Source: Actinomyces sp. B33 (GTDB lineage: Bacteria > Actinomycetota > Actinomycetes > Actinomycetales > Actinomycetaceae). From it: a DNA stretch of 64,000 nt. Under the pieces are notes generated by a model. It was not told the DNA's origin. It worked only from the letters and a program-made list of their open reading frames with translations, and did not search any database. The DNA is taken from assembly GCF_028437565.1 (NCBI RefSeq), contig NZ_JAMRYR010000001.1, forward strand, positions 124,001 through 188,000, given 5' to 3'. Of this stretch, positions 38,859 to 49,321 are shown piece by piece. Position numbers and translations under genes: made by a program. Position 1 is the first letter of the stretch, and each line of letters begins with the position of its first letter.

Positions 38859-41426
38859 ATGCCCATGCCTGATGAGTCCCTGGATCCCGCTGAGGCCCTC
38901 GCAGCGGAAGTCGTGCGGCTGCGCGCGTCCGTCGACCTACTCAATGAGCGGCTCCGCGTCCTGGGCATCCTTCCTTCGGCCCCGACCGAACCCGCTGCCA
39001 GTGGAAGCCCCCAAGAGGCGCTTCCCGTCCCGAATCGCGAGCCGCTCGCCACCCCGTGGGACGAGCGCGGCGTCAACGCGCCGGCACCGCCACCTCCTGC
39101 GCCGGCCGCCGCGTGGCCTCCGCCGGTCAGCGGGCCTCCCGTCCCGCAGGGATGGCAGCATCCGGTGGGTGGGGCCAGTGCCTTCTCGCAGCATCCTGCT
39201 CGGCCTTTCGCCGCCCCCGCGGCAGCCGAAAGCACCGGGCGGGCGCCGGGCGCGCCGATCGTCCCGTCCTCTCCCGCCTTTCGCCCCGCTCCCCCGGCGA
39301 CGTCCCCTGCTTCGGCGCCGGTCGACGCCGGGGCCCGGGAGTCCAGGGCCGGGGTCTTCATCCTCTCGGGCCTGGCGGCTCTCCTCGTCGTCCTCGCCGG
39401 CGCGAGCCTCATCGCCCTGCTGTGGGATCGGATCCCCGACATCACGAAGATCGGTATCGTCGGCGTCGTCGCCCTTGCATCGGTCGTGGGCGGAACGTTC
39501 TGGGCGAGGCGCGGCGGGCGCCCGTCGATCCCGGCGGCGACCCTCACCGGGATCGGGACTGCCCTCGGCTACGTCGCGGGCATCGGGACTGCGATCCTCG
39601 GGGTGCTCGCCCCGATCGGGGCTTTCGTCGTCCTCCTCGTCTGGTCGATCGCGATGACCCTCGTCGCGAGCCGCGAGAGGATGCCATTCACCCTGGTGGC
39701 GACGGCGGTCGGAGGCATCGCGACCTTGACGATGATCGACCGCCACAGCTTCGACCACCCGGAGCAGGCGCTCCTGGCGCTCGCGCTGACGACCGCATAC
39801 TCGGCTGCGATCCTGGCGTCTGCGGCCTTCTGCGCTTTCACGGCGGCAGCCGGGCGCAGCCGCCTCGCGCTCCTCGCCTCCTCGATGGCCGTCACCGCTC
39901 CGGCGACCTTCCTGACGAATCTGCGCGAGGCGTGGGAAACGAGCGCCCCCGTGGCATCGGTCCTGCACGGGGTGCTGCTGGTCTTCGCGATCGGTTCGAT
40001 CCTCCTGACGATCCGGGAGGACCGGGGGCTCATGTGGAATTGGGCGTGGATCGGCGCGGGCCTGCTCGTCGTCATCTCATTCCTGCAGGTCGGGTCGGTC
40101 GTTCGGGGCTCCGCGTCCGCTGAGCTGTGGGTGGTCCTCGCCCACCTGTTGTTCCTGGTCCTGTCTCTCATCGTCGCGGGTTCGCGCAGGCTCGCCGGCC
40201 CGGGATTGGGGGTCGCCGAGCCGGCTCTGGTCGTCGCCGCCCTGATCATCGGGGCGGTCTCGGGGGTAGAGCCACCGCGTTCGGCCTGGGTGATCCTCGG
40301 CGTGTGGACGGTCCTGGTAGGGGCCGGATGGTCGTTGACCCGACGGGGCTCGTGGCTCCCCCTGCCGATCTTGCCAGGGCTCGGCTTCGCCTCCGTCATG
40401 ATCGGTCATTCGACGCGCCTTGAGGGCGTGGTCCTCCTCCTCGTCATGGTCACTGCGATCGCCGGGACCGTCTGGGCCGATACCCGCCTGTCCTGCCCCA
40501 GGTGGGCCGGGATGACGGCGTCGTGGTTGACGGCGGCGACGGCTTCCTTCTCCGTTCCGTGGATGCTCTCCCTGCTCGTCGACGATGGCGCGTGGTTCCG
40601 GCAGTCGCCGTCGGCGGCCCTGTGCGCGGTGCTCGGCCTGACGGTTTTCAGCGGGCTCGTCCTCCTCGGTTTGTCCTCCCCGAGGATCCGCCCGGCGGAT
40701 CTGTGGCTGGCGAGGGCCCGTCTGGGGCGGACTGGGGTCGACGACGTCATGGGGACGTCTGAGCGCACGGGGCTTTTCCCGCCGTTCCTGGTTCTCGGTG
40801 TCGGGTTCGTCCTCATGCATGTGCTGCCCGAGGTCTTCGACGAGCTCGTCCATGGTTCTTTCGTCGCCGGGGGCCACGGTGCGGGGGGTGTCCTCGTGGT
40901 CGCGTCGGAGTTCCTCCTCGCGCTGGCATTGGTTGGGACGGCGGCCGTGCTGGCGTGGGCGGTGGGGCCGGTCTCGTGGGCGAGGGCGCATGGTGTCTTG
41001 GTGGTCGTCGTCGGCGCCGAGGCGGCGCGTCTGGCGTGCCATGCGGTCACGGGGGTCGCTGAGCTCGGGTGGCCGCAGACGCTCGCGGTTCTTCTCGTCG
41101 GCGCGATCGCGATCTGGGGAGGGTTTGCCTGGCGCGCGTCCGCGGTACGTTTGACGGGGTTGGCCCTGGTGATTCTTACGGTTCTCAAGCTCGCCGTCAT
41201 CGATCTCGGTTTCAATGATTCGATTTCGAGGATCGTCGCCCTTTTCGTCGCCGGGATGATCTGCTTCGCTTTGTCGGTCCTCTATTCGCGGATGAGCGCT
41301 CGGGCACGCGCCGAGGATGGGACGGGGGACCGTTCTTTTTCCGCGCTTTCTGCCGGGGCCGATCCGGCTCTTGGTCGATCCGACGAAGCGGTCGACCGGT
41401 CATCGTGGCGGCCTCCGACGGTTTGA
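38859..41426 (+). CDS. Very large polytopic membrane protein (DUF2339-like)
   Basis: An 855-residue protein: a short coiled-coil stretch (EALAAEVVRLRASVDLLNERL), about 130 residues of Pro/Ala-rich linker, then some 20 or more closely spaced hydrophobic helices from residue 165 to about 815. This layout is that of DUF2339 membrane proteins, whose function is unknown. I chose the ATG at 38859 because the coiled coil begins just after it; there is no strong ribosome site. It converges with the surface-protein gene. Confidence 0.7.
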   Translation: MPMPDESLDPAEALAAEVVRLRASVDLLNERLRVLGILPSAPTEPAASGSPQEALPVPNREPLATPWDERGVNAPAPPPPAPAAAWPPPVSGPPVPQGWQHPVGGASAFSQHPARPFAAPAAAESTGRAPGAPIVPSSPAFRPAPPATSPASAPVDAGARESRAGVFILSGLAALLVVLAGASLIALLWDRIPDITKIGIVGVVALASVVGGTFWARRGGRPSIPAATLTGIGTALGYVAGIGTAILGVLAPIGAFVVLLVWSIAMTLVASRERMPFTLVATAVGGIATLTMIDRHSFDHPEQALLALALTTAYSAAILASAAFCAFTAAAGRSRLALLASSMAVTAPATFLTNLREAWETSAPVASVLHGVLLVFAIGSILLTIREDRGLMWNWAWIGAGLLVVISFLQVGSVVRGSASAELWVVLAHLLFLVLSLIVAGSRRLAGPGLGVAEPALVVAALIIGAVSGVEPPRSAWVILGVWTVLVGAGWSLTRRGSWLPLPILPGLGFASVMIGHSTRLEGVVLLLVMVTAIAGTVWADTRLSCPRWAGMTASWLTAATASFSVPWMLSLLVDDGAWFRQSPSAALCAVLGLTVFSGLVLLGLSSPRIRPADLWLARARLGRTGVDDVMGTSERTGLFPPFLVLGVGFVLMHVLPEVFDELVHGSFVAGGHGAGGVLVVASEFLLALALVGTAAVLAWAVGPVSWARAHGVLVVVVGAEAARLACHAVTGVAELGWPQTLAVLLVGAIAIWGGFAWRASAVRLTGLALVILTVLKLAVIDLGFNDSISRIVALFVAGMICFALSVLYSRMSARARAEDGTGDRSFSALSAGADPALGRSDEAVDRSSWRPPTV

Positions 41427-41516
41427 CGTTTCTGGGCTTTTGGTCGATGGGTCGTCGGTTTCGTGATGGCGGGCGTCGTCGACTGGGTGTCTTCTGGCGG
41501 TTTCAGGGCATAGGGA

Positions 41517-41550
41517 AGCGGCGCGGACCGAGAATCCGGTCCGCGCCGCT
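41517..41550. terminator. Bidirectional hairpin between membrane and surface protein genes
   Basis: A perfect 14-bp stem (AGCGGCGCGGACCG and complement) with a six-base loop, between convergent genes. Confidence 0.85.
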
Positions 41551-41582
41551 GGGATTCACCTATTTAGCGGTGTTCTCCCTGT

Positions 41583-43336
41583 TCAGCGGGTCATTCGACG
41601 ACGCTTGGCGATCACGGTCGCGATTGCGCCTGCGAGGAGGGTCAGGCCCGCAACTGTTGCGATGATCGGGGTGCTGGCACCCGTCTTGGCGAGTTTGGGC
41701 TGGCCAGGCTTCTCATAGGTGTTCGTGAACGACGCAGACACCACCTTCGGCGCCTTCTCAACAACAACCTTCACCGGCTTGGGCTCACGAACAAGCGTGT
41801 ACCCATCCAGCTTCGCCTTCGACACATCCTCAGTAACAGTGCACTCGGTCCCCACAGCAAAATCCTTGCCAACCGGAACAGCAACACCATCACCCTTAGC
41901 AGACACCGAACCACGAGAACCATCAGAGCACTCATACGAGAACTCAAACTTCTTCTCACCAGCAACCGCGCCCTCAACCTTCTTCACCACAGAGAACGAC
42001 CCCACCACAGGAGCAGGCTTCTCATAGATGTTCGTGAACGACGCAGACACCACCTTCGGCGCCTTCTCAACAACAACCTTCACCGGCTTGGGCTCACGAA
42101 CAAGCGTGTACCCATCCAGCTTCGCCTTCGACACATCCTCAGTAACAGTGCACTCGGTCCCCACAGCAAAATCCTTGCCAACCGGAACAGCAACACCATC
42201 ACCCTTAGCAGACACCGAACCACGAGAACCATCAGAGCACTCATACGAGAACTCAAACTTCTTCTCACCAGCAACCGCGCCCTCAACCTTCTTCACCACA
42301 GAGAACGACCCCACCACAGGAGCAGGGGTCTCCTCGGTGCAATCGGTCAAGGGCCACGTGAACTCGTGCTCGACGTTGAGGTGCTCCTCGGAACCGCCGA
42401 GCTCGGCGGAGCCGACGACGACGTGCCCCTGCGTGTTGCCGCCCGTCTTCACGAACTTCGCACGCGGGGCGAGGATCGACGCGTCGATCGTGTCCTTGAC
42501 ATCGATGGACGCGACCTGCGGGGCGTTGATGAGGACGTGCCCGAGCTTCGTGTTGCCCGTGAGGTTGAGGCCGAGAGTCAGCGCGTCCGTCCCGGTGACA
42601 TTGATGACGAGGACCTTCGCCGCCGTGTTGCCGGTGTTGATCTCCTTGAGCTTGCTCAGCTCGGCGGCGCTGATCGTCCAGTAGTTCGTCTCAGTCCCCA
42701 GATCGAGGACCACCCTGGTGCCGTCTCCCTCATACTTGGGCTGAACGACTCGGGCGATGTTGGCGACGCAGGAGGATCCGGCGATCTTCGCCACTCGGTC
42801 GGCGTTCTTCTGGGCGCGGTCCTGGCTGAACAGGGAGTCGAACACGCCCTTGCCCAGTTCGAACTCACTACCGTCCGACTGATGCCACTGGGCCTCGACA
42901 TTGGGCTGCGTGTCGTACGACGAGCCCTTGGCGACGATATGGGGCATAACCTGCGCGCCGTTGGAATCCTTCGTCAGGACATCGAGGTTGCTCGGATCGT
43001 CGATCGCGACCTTGGCCTTGCCCGACAGGAGCTTGAGCTGCCCCTGGGATCCGGCGAAATCGAGACGTCCGGCGACGAGCGTGTAGGGCTGCTCCTGGGT
43101 CGACACCTTGTGCATGACATTGGTGTTCGTCCACTTCACAGCGCCCTTGACGGCGACGGGCATCTCCGCTTCGCCGGTGATGGACAGGTCCCCGAAGGAG
43201 ACGACGCTCCAGTTCTTGAAGTCTCCCATGGGGTAGAAGGTTTCATTCGCCTGGTCGGCGAATGCAGGGACTACCCCCCCCCCAGCGAAAATGTCAGGGC
43301 CAGCCCAAGGGCCGCCGCCCAGCCTTTCTTCCTCAT
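41583..43336 (-). CDS. Phase-variable sortase-anchored surface protein (frame off in this sequence)
   Basis: The complete product would be about 584 residues: signal peptide (ATG at 43336, MRKKGWAAALGLALTFSLGGG, cleavage after PAFA), a choice-of-anchor A domain (GDFKNWSVVSFGDLSITGEA...), two nearly identical DUF5979 repeats, then LAKTG sorting signal, membrane helix and RRRMTR. The frame is broken inside the signal peptide at a run of ten G (coding strand): ten G lead to TAG, whereas eleven or eight would join the signal to the mature part. I read this as slipped-strand ON/OFF switching; sequencing error is the alternative. Confidence 0.85.
41719..42336. repeat. Two tandem 309-bp repeats encoding DUF5979 domains
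   Basis: Units 41719-42027 and 42028-42336 are identical apart from a few bases at the unit junctions. Each encodes 103 residues (PVVGSFSVVKKVEG...to SFTNxYEKPA). They are less GC-rich than flanking genes. Such high identity implies recent duplication or ongoing homogenisation. Confidence 0.95.
43274..43283. repeat. Homopolymer tract of ten C (G on the coding strand)
   Basis: Ten consecutive C on the plus strand within the signal-peptide codons of the surface protein. It falls exactly where the reading frame shifts by one. Confidence 0.95.
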
Positions 43337-43626
43337 CAGAAATGGTTCCTCTCGCCTTACACGATCGACGGTTACGGATGGCACGGCACGACGCGCTGAC
43401 GGGTGAGGACTCAGCGAAACGGCATGACGACGCCTGATGGTTGGTGCGAGCCTGACAACGGTACGCTCATCAGCACACCATTTCAAGTATTGAATATCTA
43501 CAGAAGATCCCCTCCTAAAATAAGGTCCCCCTCACCTGCGAATACGCACAGAACGGACCTTTTCAACGGCTCACTCCCCACGCAGGCGGTCGGCAACGCC
43601 CGCAGCCCCTCCCGTAGGCTGACCCC

Positions 43627-44430
43627 ATGAGACTCGCGACCTGGAACGTCAACTCGATCCGCACCCGCATCGACCGCGTCCTCGCCTTCCTCGACCGCTC
43701 CGACATCGACGTCCTCGCGATGCAGGAGATCAAATGCCGACCCGACCAGTTCCCCACGGCCGCATTCGAGGAAGCCGGCTACCGGGTCGCCGCCCACGGC
43801 CTCAACCAGTGGAACGGCGTGGCCATCGCCTCCCGCCTGCCGATCGTCGAGGTCGTCGACAGTTTCGCCGGGCAACCCGCTTTCGGCGATCCCCCAGTCG
43901 TCGAGGCCCGGGCGCTCGGCGCATCCATCGACCTCGGCGGAGAGGACGGGAACAGGCGCCTGACCGTGTGGAGCCTGTACGCCCCCAACGGGCGCGAGCT
44001 GACCCATCCGCACTACGACTACAAGCTCCAGTGGTTCGGCGCCCTGCGCGCCGCCGCCCGCTCGTGGCTCGCCTCCCGCCCGGAATCCCTCATCGTCATG
44101 GTCGGCGACTGGAACGTCGCCCCGCTGAACGAGGACGTGTGGGACATGTCCGTGTTCGAGGGGGCCACCCATGTCTCTGCCCCCGAGCGCGAGGCGTTCG
44201 GCGCGTTCGCCGACGACGGCTGGGTCGAGGCCACACGCGGACGGGTGACGAACTACACGTACTGGGACTACCAGAAGCTCCGATTCCCCCGGAACGAAGG
44301 GATGCGGATCGACTTCGCCTACTGCTCCCCTGCCCTGGCGCCGCGGGTAACGGGCGCGCAGATCGACCGCGACGAGCGCAAGGGCAAGGGCGCGTCCGAT
44401 CACGTGCCGGTGATCGTCGAGATCGACTGA
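43627..44430 (+). CDS. xthA: Exodeoxyribonuclease III
   Basis: A 267-residue AP endonuclease/3'-exonuclease of the EEP fold: LATWNVNSIR, metal-binding Glu in LAMQEIKCRPDQ, DWNVAPLNEDVW and the catalytic SDHVPVIVEID at the C-terminus. The ATG at 43627 has TAGGCT ending 6 bases upstream. It complements ung and the 3-methyladenine glycosylase in base-excision repair. Confidence 0.96.
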   Translation: MRLATWNVNSIRTRIDRVLAFLDRSDIDVLAMQEIKCRPDQFPTAAFEEAGYRVAAHGLNQWNGVAIASRLPIVEVVDSFAGQPAFGDPPVVEARALGASIDLGGEDGNRRLTVWSLYAPNGRELTHPHYDYKLQWFGALRAAARSWLASRPESLIVMVGDWNVAPLNEDVWDMSVFEGATHVSAPEREAFGAFADDGWVEATRGRVTNYTYWDYQKLRFPRNEGMRIDFAYCSPALAPRVTGAQIDRDERKGKGASDHVPVIVEID

Positions 44431-44594
44431 GCCCCCTCGTCGCGCCGACCCCGCATCCCGACAGGCCGACGGGCCACGGGGAGCGACCCCGCCGAGCCAG
44501 GCCCAGGCGCCCGCGCTACGCACCGAGCACCGAGCACCGAGCACCGACCGCCGAGCACCACGACAGCAGATGTGCGCGTCGGCCCGCGCCGCCC

Positions 44595-45398
44595 TCACGC
44601 GCCGTCGACGATGTCGACGAGCGCGGCGTTGAGCCTCGACCAATGCTCACGATGCCAGGCCCCGAAGGGCTCCTCGCCGAGGAACGCCGCGCACGCGCCC
44701 CTCGTCGGATCCGCCCACAGGAACGACCCGGACACGCCGAAGTGACCGACCGTCTCCGGCGACGCCCCTGGCGCCATCCAATGCGGGGACTTCCCCCCTT
44801 TGATCTCGGGACCCAGCCCCCACGGGCACGGCGACTGACGGCCGTAGCCCGGGACGACGCCCGCCAGGTCCGAGAACTGGGCTCTCATCGCCTCGGCCGC
44901 CGTTTCCGGGCGGATCAGCCGCGGATCGAGCATCTCGGCGCCGAAGACGAGAAGGTCCTCGACGGTGCCGACGCCCGACCGGGCGGGGGACCCGGGCACC
45001 TCGGTAGCGCTCATGCCGAGGGGTTCGAGAACCGTTTCCTCGATCCACCGCCCGACCGGGGCGCCGGTCGCCTCGAAGAGAACCCGCCCGAGGAGGTCGT
45101 ATCCGGCGTTGGAGTAGATGCGCCGTTTGCCGGGGGCCGCCTGGGGCTCCTCGGCGTCGACGGGCAGGCCGGACGCATGGGCGAGCAGGTGGCGGATCGT
45201 CGAGCCCTCGGGGCCGGCTGGGTCATCGAGGCCGAGGAGGCCGCGGTCGACGGCGACGAGACACGACCACGCGGTCACGAGCTTCGTGACCGAGGCGAGG
45301 GGGCGGCGGGCGGACAGGTCCCCGTGCGCGGCGCAGAGGGCGCCGCCGCTGAGCAATCCGACCGCATGATCGAAGGGGACATCGTCGAGGGCGATCAT
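44595..45398 (-). CDS. Serine hydrolase, class C beta-lactamase fold
   Basis: A 267-residue penicillin-binding-protein-like hydrolase with the SxxK nucleophile in LASVTKLVTAW, the YxN motif in YSNAGYDLLGRVL and a C-terminal HFGVSGSF in place of KTG. There is no signal peptide, so it acts in the cytoplasm and is more likely an esterase or peptidase than a beta-lactamase. The ATG overlaps the stop of the tetR gene (ATGA), so the two are coupled. Confidence 0.88.
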   Translation of the reverse strand: MIALDDVPFDHAVGLLSGGALCAAHGDLSARRPLASVTKLVTAWSCLVAVDRGLLGLDDPAGPEGSTIRHLLAHASGLPVDAEEPQAAPGKRRIYSNAGYDLLGRVLFEATGAPVGRWIEETVLEPLGMSATEVPGSPARSGVGTVEDLLVFGAEMLDPRLIRPETAAEAMRAQFSDLAGVVPGYGRQSPCPWGLGPEIKGGKSPHWMAPGASPETVGHFGVSGSFLWADPTRGACAAFLGEEPFGAWHREHWSRLNAALVDIVDGA

Positions 45399-46168
45399 CT
45401 GCGCTTGTCCCGCACCTTGCGCAGGATCCGGCCGTAGATCTCGAGGACGTCGTCGGGCAGGGTCGCCCCGATGTCGAGGAGGATCTCCGGCGGCATGTCG
45501 ATCATGTGCGCGCAGACCGAGAGGTATTCGGCGATGAACTCGGGGGCGTCGATCGTCTCCGAGCGGTAGCGGGCCGCGAGGATCTCCCCGTACCAGTGGC
45601 GCATCAGGCCGCGTCCGAGGAACGCCGGGTCGGCGGGGAGCTCGACCCCGCATTCGCGGCTGATCCGGGTCATCTCCGCGACGATGCTCTGCTCGATCGA
45701 GGCGAGCCGATCCCGGTAGTGCTCGTGCGCGGGGTGCAGGGGCGAGGCGGATTCCGCGGTGAGCATCCCGTCGAGCGCGAGGACGACGGGGGCCTCGGGC
45801 TTTTGGGCGAACCGCATGAGCGCGACGACGAGGCCGATGACTGTGCGGTAGGGGTCGGCGCCGTCGGGCCCAGCGCCGCCGGCATCGGCGGTCCGGCCCT
45901 CCCCCTCCTGGGGCTCGTCTGCGAAGAAGATGCCGGAGATGCCCATCGCGGCCTCGGCGCGTTCGATGACGGTGCGCAGGAGCTCTTCTTTCGACGGGTA
46001 GTGGTAGACGACCGCCGGGTGGGAGACGCCGACCTCGCGGGCGATGTCCCTGAGCGAGAACCCGGTGTACCCGTATTCGGCGATGAGGCCCATGACCGCT
46101 TCGAGGATCGCCTCACGGGTGGAGGTGCTCCCGGTGTGGTCGCGTCGGACGCGCCGCTGCTCGGCCAC
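45395..46168 (-). CDS. TetR-family transcriptional regulator
   Basis: A 257-residue repressor. The N-terminal helix-turn-helix is SLRDIAREVGVSHPAVVYHY followed by PSKEELL; the C-terminal part is a ligand-binding helical domain with an acidic Gly-rich insert at about residues 85-105. I chose the GTG at 46168, preceded by GGAGGTGGGG at good spacing, over an ATG at 46189 without a ribosome site. It probably controls its own operon with the serine hydrolase. Confidence 0.88.
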   Translation of the reverse strand: MAEQRRVRRDHTGSTSTREAILEAVMGLIAEYGYTGFSLRDIAREVGVSHPAVVYHYPSKEELLRTVIERAEAAMGISGIFFADEPQEGEGRTADAGGAGPDGADPYRTVIGLVVALMRFAQKPEAPVVLALDGMLTAESASPLHPAHEHYRDRLASIEQSIVAEMTRISRECGVELPADPAFLGRGLMRHWYGEILAARYRSETIDAPEFIAEYLSVCAHMIDMPPEILLDIGATLPDDVLEIYGRILRKVRDKRR

Positions 46169-46238
46169 GGCCCCACCTCCAACTGTCATCCGCTCGCAGG
46201 TCAATGCCCCCCATGGTGCCACACAGTCCCCGCCGCGA

Positions 46239-48878
46239 TCACCCCTGCCCCGGAGAATCCTCCCGGCGCGAGTCGCCCGCCTGGGCCATGGACAGGCCGT
46301 CGAGGTCGGCGGTGACGTCGACGCGCACCTCGTCGCCGTCGACGACCTGCCCGGACAGGAGCATCCTCGCCAGCCGGTCCCCGATCTCCCGCTGGATCAG
46401 GCGGCGCAGCGGACGCGCGCCATAGGCCGGGTCGTAGCCGGTGTGCGTCAACCACCCGCGCGCCGGCTCGGACACGTCCAGGCGGATGCGCCGCGGCTCC
46501 AAGCGTCTGGCGAGGTCGGCGACCATGAGGTCGACGATCCCGGCGAGTTCGTCGGCGCCCAGGGGGTCGAAGACGACGGTCTCGTCGAGGCGGTTGAGGA
46601 ATTCCGGTTTGAACGAGCGCCGGACGACGTCCATCACCGCCTCCCGCGCCTCGTCCGCGCCCAGGCCGGGGTCGGCGAGGAACTGCGAGCCGAGGTTCGA
46701 CGTGAGGATGAGGACGGTGTTGCGCATATCGACCGTGCGCCCCTGACCGTCGGTCAATCGCCCGTCGTCGAGGACCTGCAGGAGGATGTCGAAGACCTCC
46801 GGGTCGGCCTTCTCGACCTCGTCGAGGAGGATCACCGAGTAGGGCCTGCGCCGGACGGCCTCGGTGAGTTGGCCGCCCTGCTCGTAGCCGACGTAGCCGG
46901 GGGGCGCGCCGACGAGGCGGGCGACCGAGTGCTTCTCGGAGTACTCCGACATGTCGATGCGCACGAGGGCGCGCTCGTCGTCGAAGAGGAAGTCGGCGAG
47001 GGATTTGGCGAGCTCCGTCTTGCCGACGCCGGTGGGCCCGAGGAAGAGGAAGGAGCCGGTGGGCCTGTCCGGGTCGGCGATGCCGGCGCGCGAGCGGCGC
47101 ACGGCGTCGGAGACGGCCCGAACGGCGCGCGCCTGGCCGATGAGGCGGCGCCCGATGACCTCCTCCATGTGCAGGAGCTTGTCGGTCTCGGTCTGGAGGA
47201 GCTTCCCGGTGGGGATGCCGGTCCATGCCTCGATGACCTCGGCGATCTCGGCGGGCCCGACCTTCTCGGCGATCATCGGTTCGTCGTCGGCGGCGTCCTG
47301 CTGGTCGACGCGGGCCTCCTCCTCGGCGATCCGCCGTTCGATGGCGGGGATCTCGCCGTTCTGGAGGCGCCCGGCTTCCTCCCAGCGGTTCTCCCGGATC
47401 GCGAGGTCGAGTTGGGTGCGCAGGTCGTCGAGTTGGACGCGCAGCTCCCCAACGCGGTTGTGCCCGGCTTTCTCGGCCTCCCATCGGGCGGTCAGGGCAT
47501 TGAGGGCCTCCTGCTGGTCGGCGAGGTCGGCGCGCAGGCGTTCGAGGCGCTCCTGGGCGGCCTCGTCGTGGCGCTCGGGGTCGGATTCGGCGAGGTAGGA
47601 CTCCTCCATGCGCATCCGGTCGACGACGCGGCGCAGCTCGTCGATCTCGACGGGGCTGGAGTCGAGTTCCATGCGCAGCCGGGAGGCGGCCTCGTCGATG
47701 AGGTCGATGGCCTTATCGGGCAGTTGCCGTCCGGTGATGTAGCGGTCGGACAGGGCCGCGGCGGCGACGAGGGCCCCGTCGGAGATCGTCACCTTGTGGT
47801 GGGCCTCGTACTTGGGGGCGATGCCGCGCAGGATGGCGACGGTGTCCTCGACGCTGGGCTCGCCGACGAGGACCTGCTGGAAACGGCGTTCGAGGGCGGG
47901 GTCCTTCTCGATGTTCTCCCGGTACTCGTCGAGGGTGGTGGCGCCGACGAGGCGGAGCTCGCCGCGGGCGAGCATGGGTTTGAGCATGTTCCCGGCGTCC
48001 ATGGCCCCGTCGGAGCCGGCTCCGGCGCCGACGACAGTGTGGAGCTCGTCGATGAAGGTGATGATCTCGCCGTCGGAGCGCTCGATCTCGGCGAGGACGG
48101 CCTTGAGGCGCTCCTCGAATTCGCCGCGGTATTTGGCGCCGGCGACCATGGAGGCCAGATCGAGGGCGATGAGGCGCTTGTCGCGCAGGGAGTCGGGGAC
48201 GTCGCCGGCGACGATGCGCTGGGCGAGGCCCTCGACGACGGCGGTCTTGCCGACGCCGGGCTCGCCGATGAGGACGGGGTTGTTCTTCGTGCGCCGCGAG
48301 AGGACCTGGATGACGCGGCGGATCTCGGTGTCGCGGCCGATGACGGGGTCGAGCTTGCCCTCGCGGGCGACGTCGGTGAGGTCGCGCCCGTAGGTGGCCA
48401 GGGCCTCGAAGGATCCTTCGGGATCGGTCGAGGAGATGGGGTCGGGTCGCAGGTCGGCGAGGGCGTCGCTCAGGGCTTTCGGGTCGGCCCCTGCGTCGCG
48501 GAGGATCCTGCCGGCGTCGGTGTCGGATGCGGCGAGGGCGATGAGGAGGTGCTCGGTCGAGGCGTAGCGGTCGCGACCCTGCTCGGCGAGGTTCTGGGCC
48601 TCGGAGAGGATGCCGATGAGGGCGGGCGCGGTCTGCGGCTGGCCGGTGGAGGCGCCGTGGGCCGAGGGGAGGGCGACGAGGCCGGTGCGGGTGCGCGCGC
48701 CGATGGTCTGGCGGTCGGCTCGGACGGCGTCGAGGAGGGACAGGGCGATTCCTCCGGATTGCTCGAGGAGGGCGCCGAGGAGGTGGAGGGGTTCGACGCG
48801 GGGGTTCTCGGCGGCGTGGGCGGAGTGGAGGGCGGAGGCGATGGCCTCTTTCGCCCTGGTCGTGAAGTCGACGGGCAT
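46239..48878 (-). CDS. clpB: Chaperone ClpB (AAA+ disaggregase)
   Basis: An 879-residue Hsp100 protein: N-terminal double Clp-N repeat, first AAA+ domain with Walker [15 protein letters not shown], the middle coiled-coil domain (about residues 400-530, rich in Glu/Arg), and second AAA+ domain with [12 protein letters not shown]. There is no IGF/L ClpP-binding loop that I can see, in keeping with ClpB rather than ClpA/C. It resolubilises aggregates with DnaK. A HAIR operator at 48950 links it to HspR. Confidence 0.97.
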   Translation of the reverse strand: MPVDFTTRAKEAIASALHSAHAAENPRVEPLHLLGALLEQSGGIALSLLDAVRADRQTIGARTRTGLVALPSAHGASTGQPQTAPALIGILSEAQNLAEQGRDRYASTEHLLIALAASDTDAGRILRDAGADPKALSDALADLRPDPISSTDPEGSFEALATYGRDLTDVAREGKLDPVIGRDTEIRRVIQVLSRRTKNNPVLIGEPGVGKTAVVEGLAQRIVAGDVPDSLRDKRLIALDLASMVAGAKYRGEFEERLKAVLAEIERSDGEIITFIDELHTVVGAGAGSDGAMDAGNMLKPMLARGELRLVGATTLDEYRENIEKDPALERRFQQVLVGEPSVEDTVAILRGIAPKYEAHHKVTISDGALVAAAALSDRYITGRQLPDKAIDLIDEAASRLRMELDSSPVEIDELRRVVDRMRMEESYLAESDPERHDEAAQERLERLRADLADQQEALNALTARWEAEKAGHNRVGELRVQLDDLRTQLDLAIRENRWEEAGRLQNGEIPAIERRIAEEEARVDQQDAADDEPMIAEKVGPAEIAEVIEAWTGIPTGKLLQTETDKLLHMEEVIGRRLIGQARAVRAVSDAVRRSRAGIADPDRPTGSFLFLGPTGVGKTELAKSLADFLFDDERALVRIDMSEYSEKHSVARLVGAPPGYVGYEQGGQLTEAVRRRPYSVILLDEVEKADPEVFDILLQVLDDGRLTDGQGRTVDMRNTVLILTSNLGSQFLADPGLGADEAREAVMDVVRRSFKPEFLNRLDETVVFDPLGADELAGIVDLMVADLARRLEPRRIRLDVSEPARGWLTHTGYDPAYGARPLRRLIQREIGDRLARMLLSGQVVDGDEVRVDVTADLDGLSMAQAGDSRREDSPGQG

Positions 48879-48949
48879 GGGGGTCTCCTTGGGCGGTGGA
48901 TGAGGGGCGCGAGGGCTGCTCGCGCGGTCGCTCTTCTCAACGATCTGAA

Positions 48950-48970
48950 GTTGAGTCTATTCCGCTCAAT
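48950..48970. promoter_or_regulatory. HAIR element (HspR operator) of clpB
   Basis: GTTGAGT-N7-GCTCAAT, close to the HAIR consensus CTTGAGT-N7-ACTCAAG, 72 bases upstream of the clpB start. Confidence 0.85.
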
Positions 48971-49268
48971 GTTGGGATGCTCGTCGAAAGCCCCGGATTC
49001 CGCGCGGTTTCGCCCTGAGCCCAATCACCGGACTCAGCCTCCCGACCGGGTCTCCTCCCTCCGTATCCCCCCGTCGAACGCATGACACCGGGCCCCTCCA
49101 CCGACAGCGACGACCGCAAGGCGACCGGGCTCCCCGGCAAACAGACGGGCCAAGGCGAGTTTCGGGCACCGCCTCGGCCCCCAACGCCCAACCGTCAGAC
49201 GAACGCGCGAAACCGAGTCCGCCCGGATCCCCCGCCCCCTCAACCGGGCCGCCCCGGGAATCGCATGA
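48971..49268. other. Gene-free stretch between clpB promoter and YbjN pair
   Basis: About 300 bases. Short frames on both strands have no ribosome site and no recognisable domain. Confidence 0.4.
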
Positions 49269-49298
49269 GGCCGGGCCGCCCCGAAGGACGACCCGGCC
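49269..49298 (-). terminator. Probable hairpin terminator of the YbjN pair
   Basis: GGCCGGG pairs with CCCGGCC across a 16-base loop, 24 bases beyond the stop of the downstream YbjN gene. Confidence 0.5.
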
Positions 49299-49321
49299 CG
49301 CACCACGCTCAGACCAGCCGA

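Noticed and set aside
43271-43486. Separate small gene carrying the signal peptide
   Set aside because: The only sensible start is the ATG at 43336, and its product makes sense only as the front of the surface protein after a one-base change in the G run.
44431-44594. Short tandem GAGCACC-type repeats near 44525-44560
   Set aside because: A few imperfect copies of CCGAGCAC in a GC-rich spacer; too short and irregular to be a CRISPR or known element.
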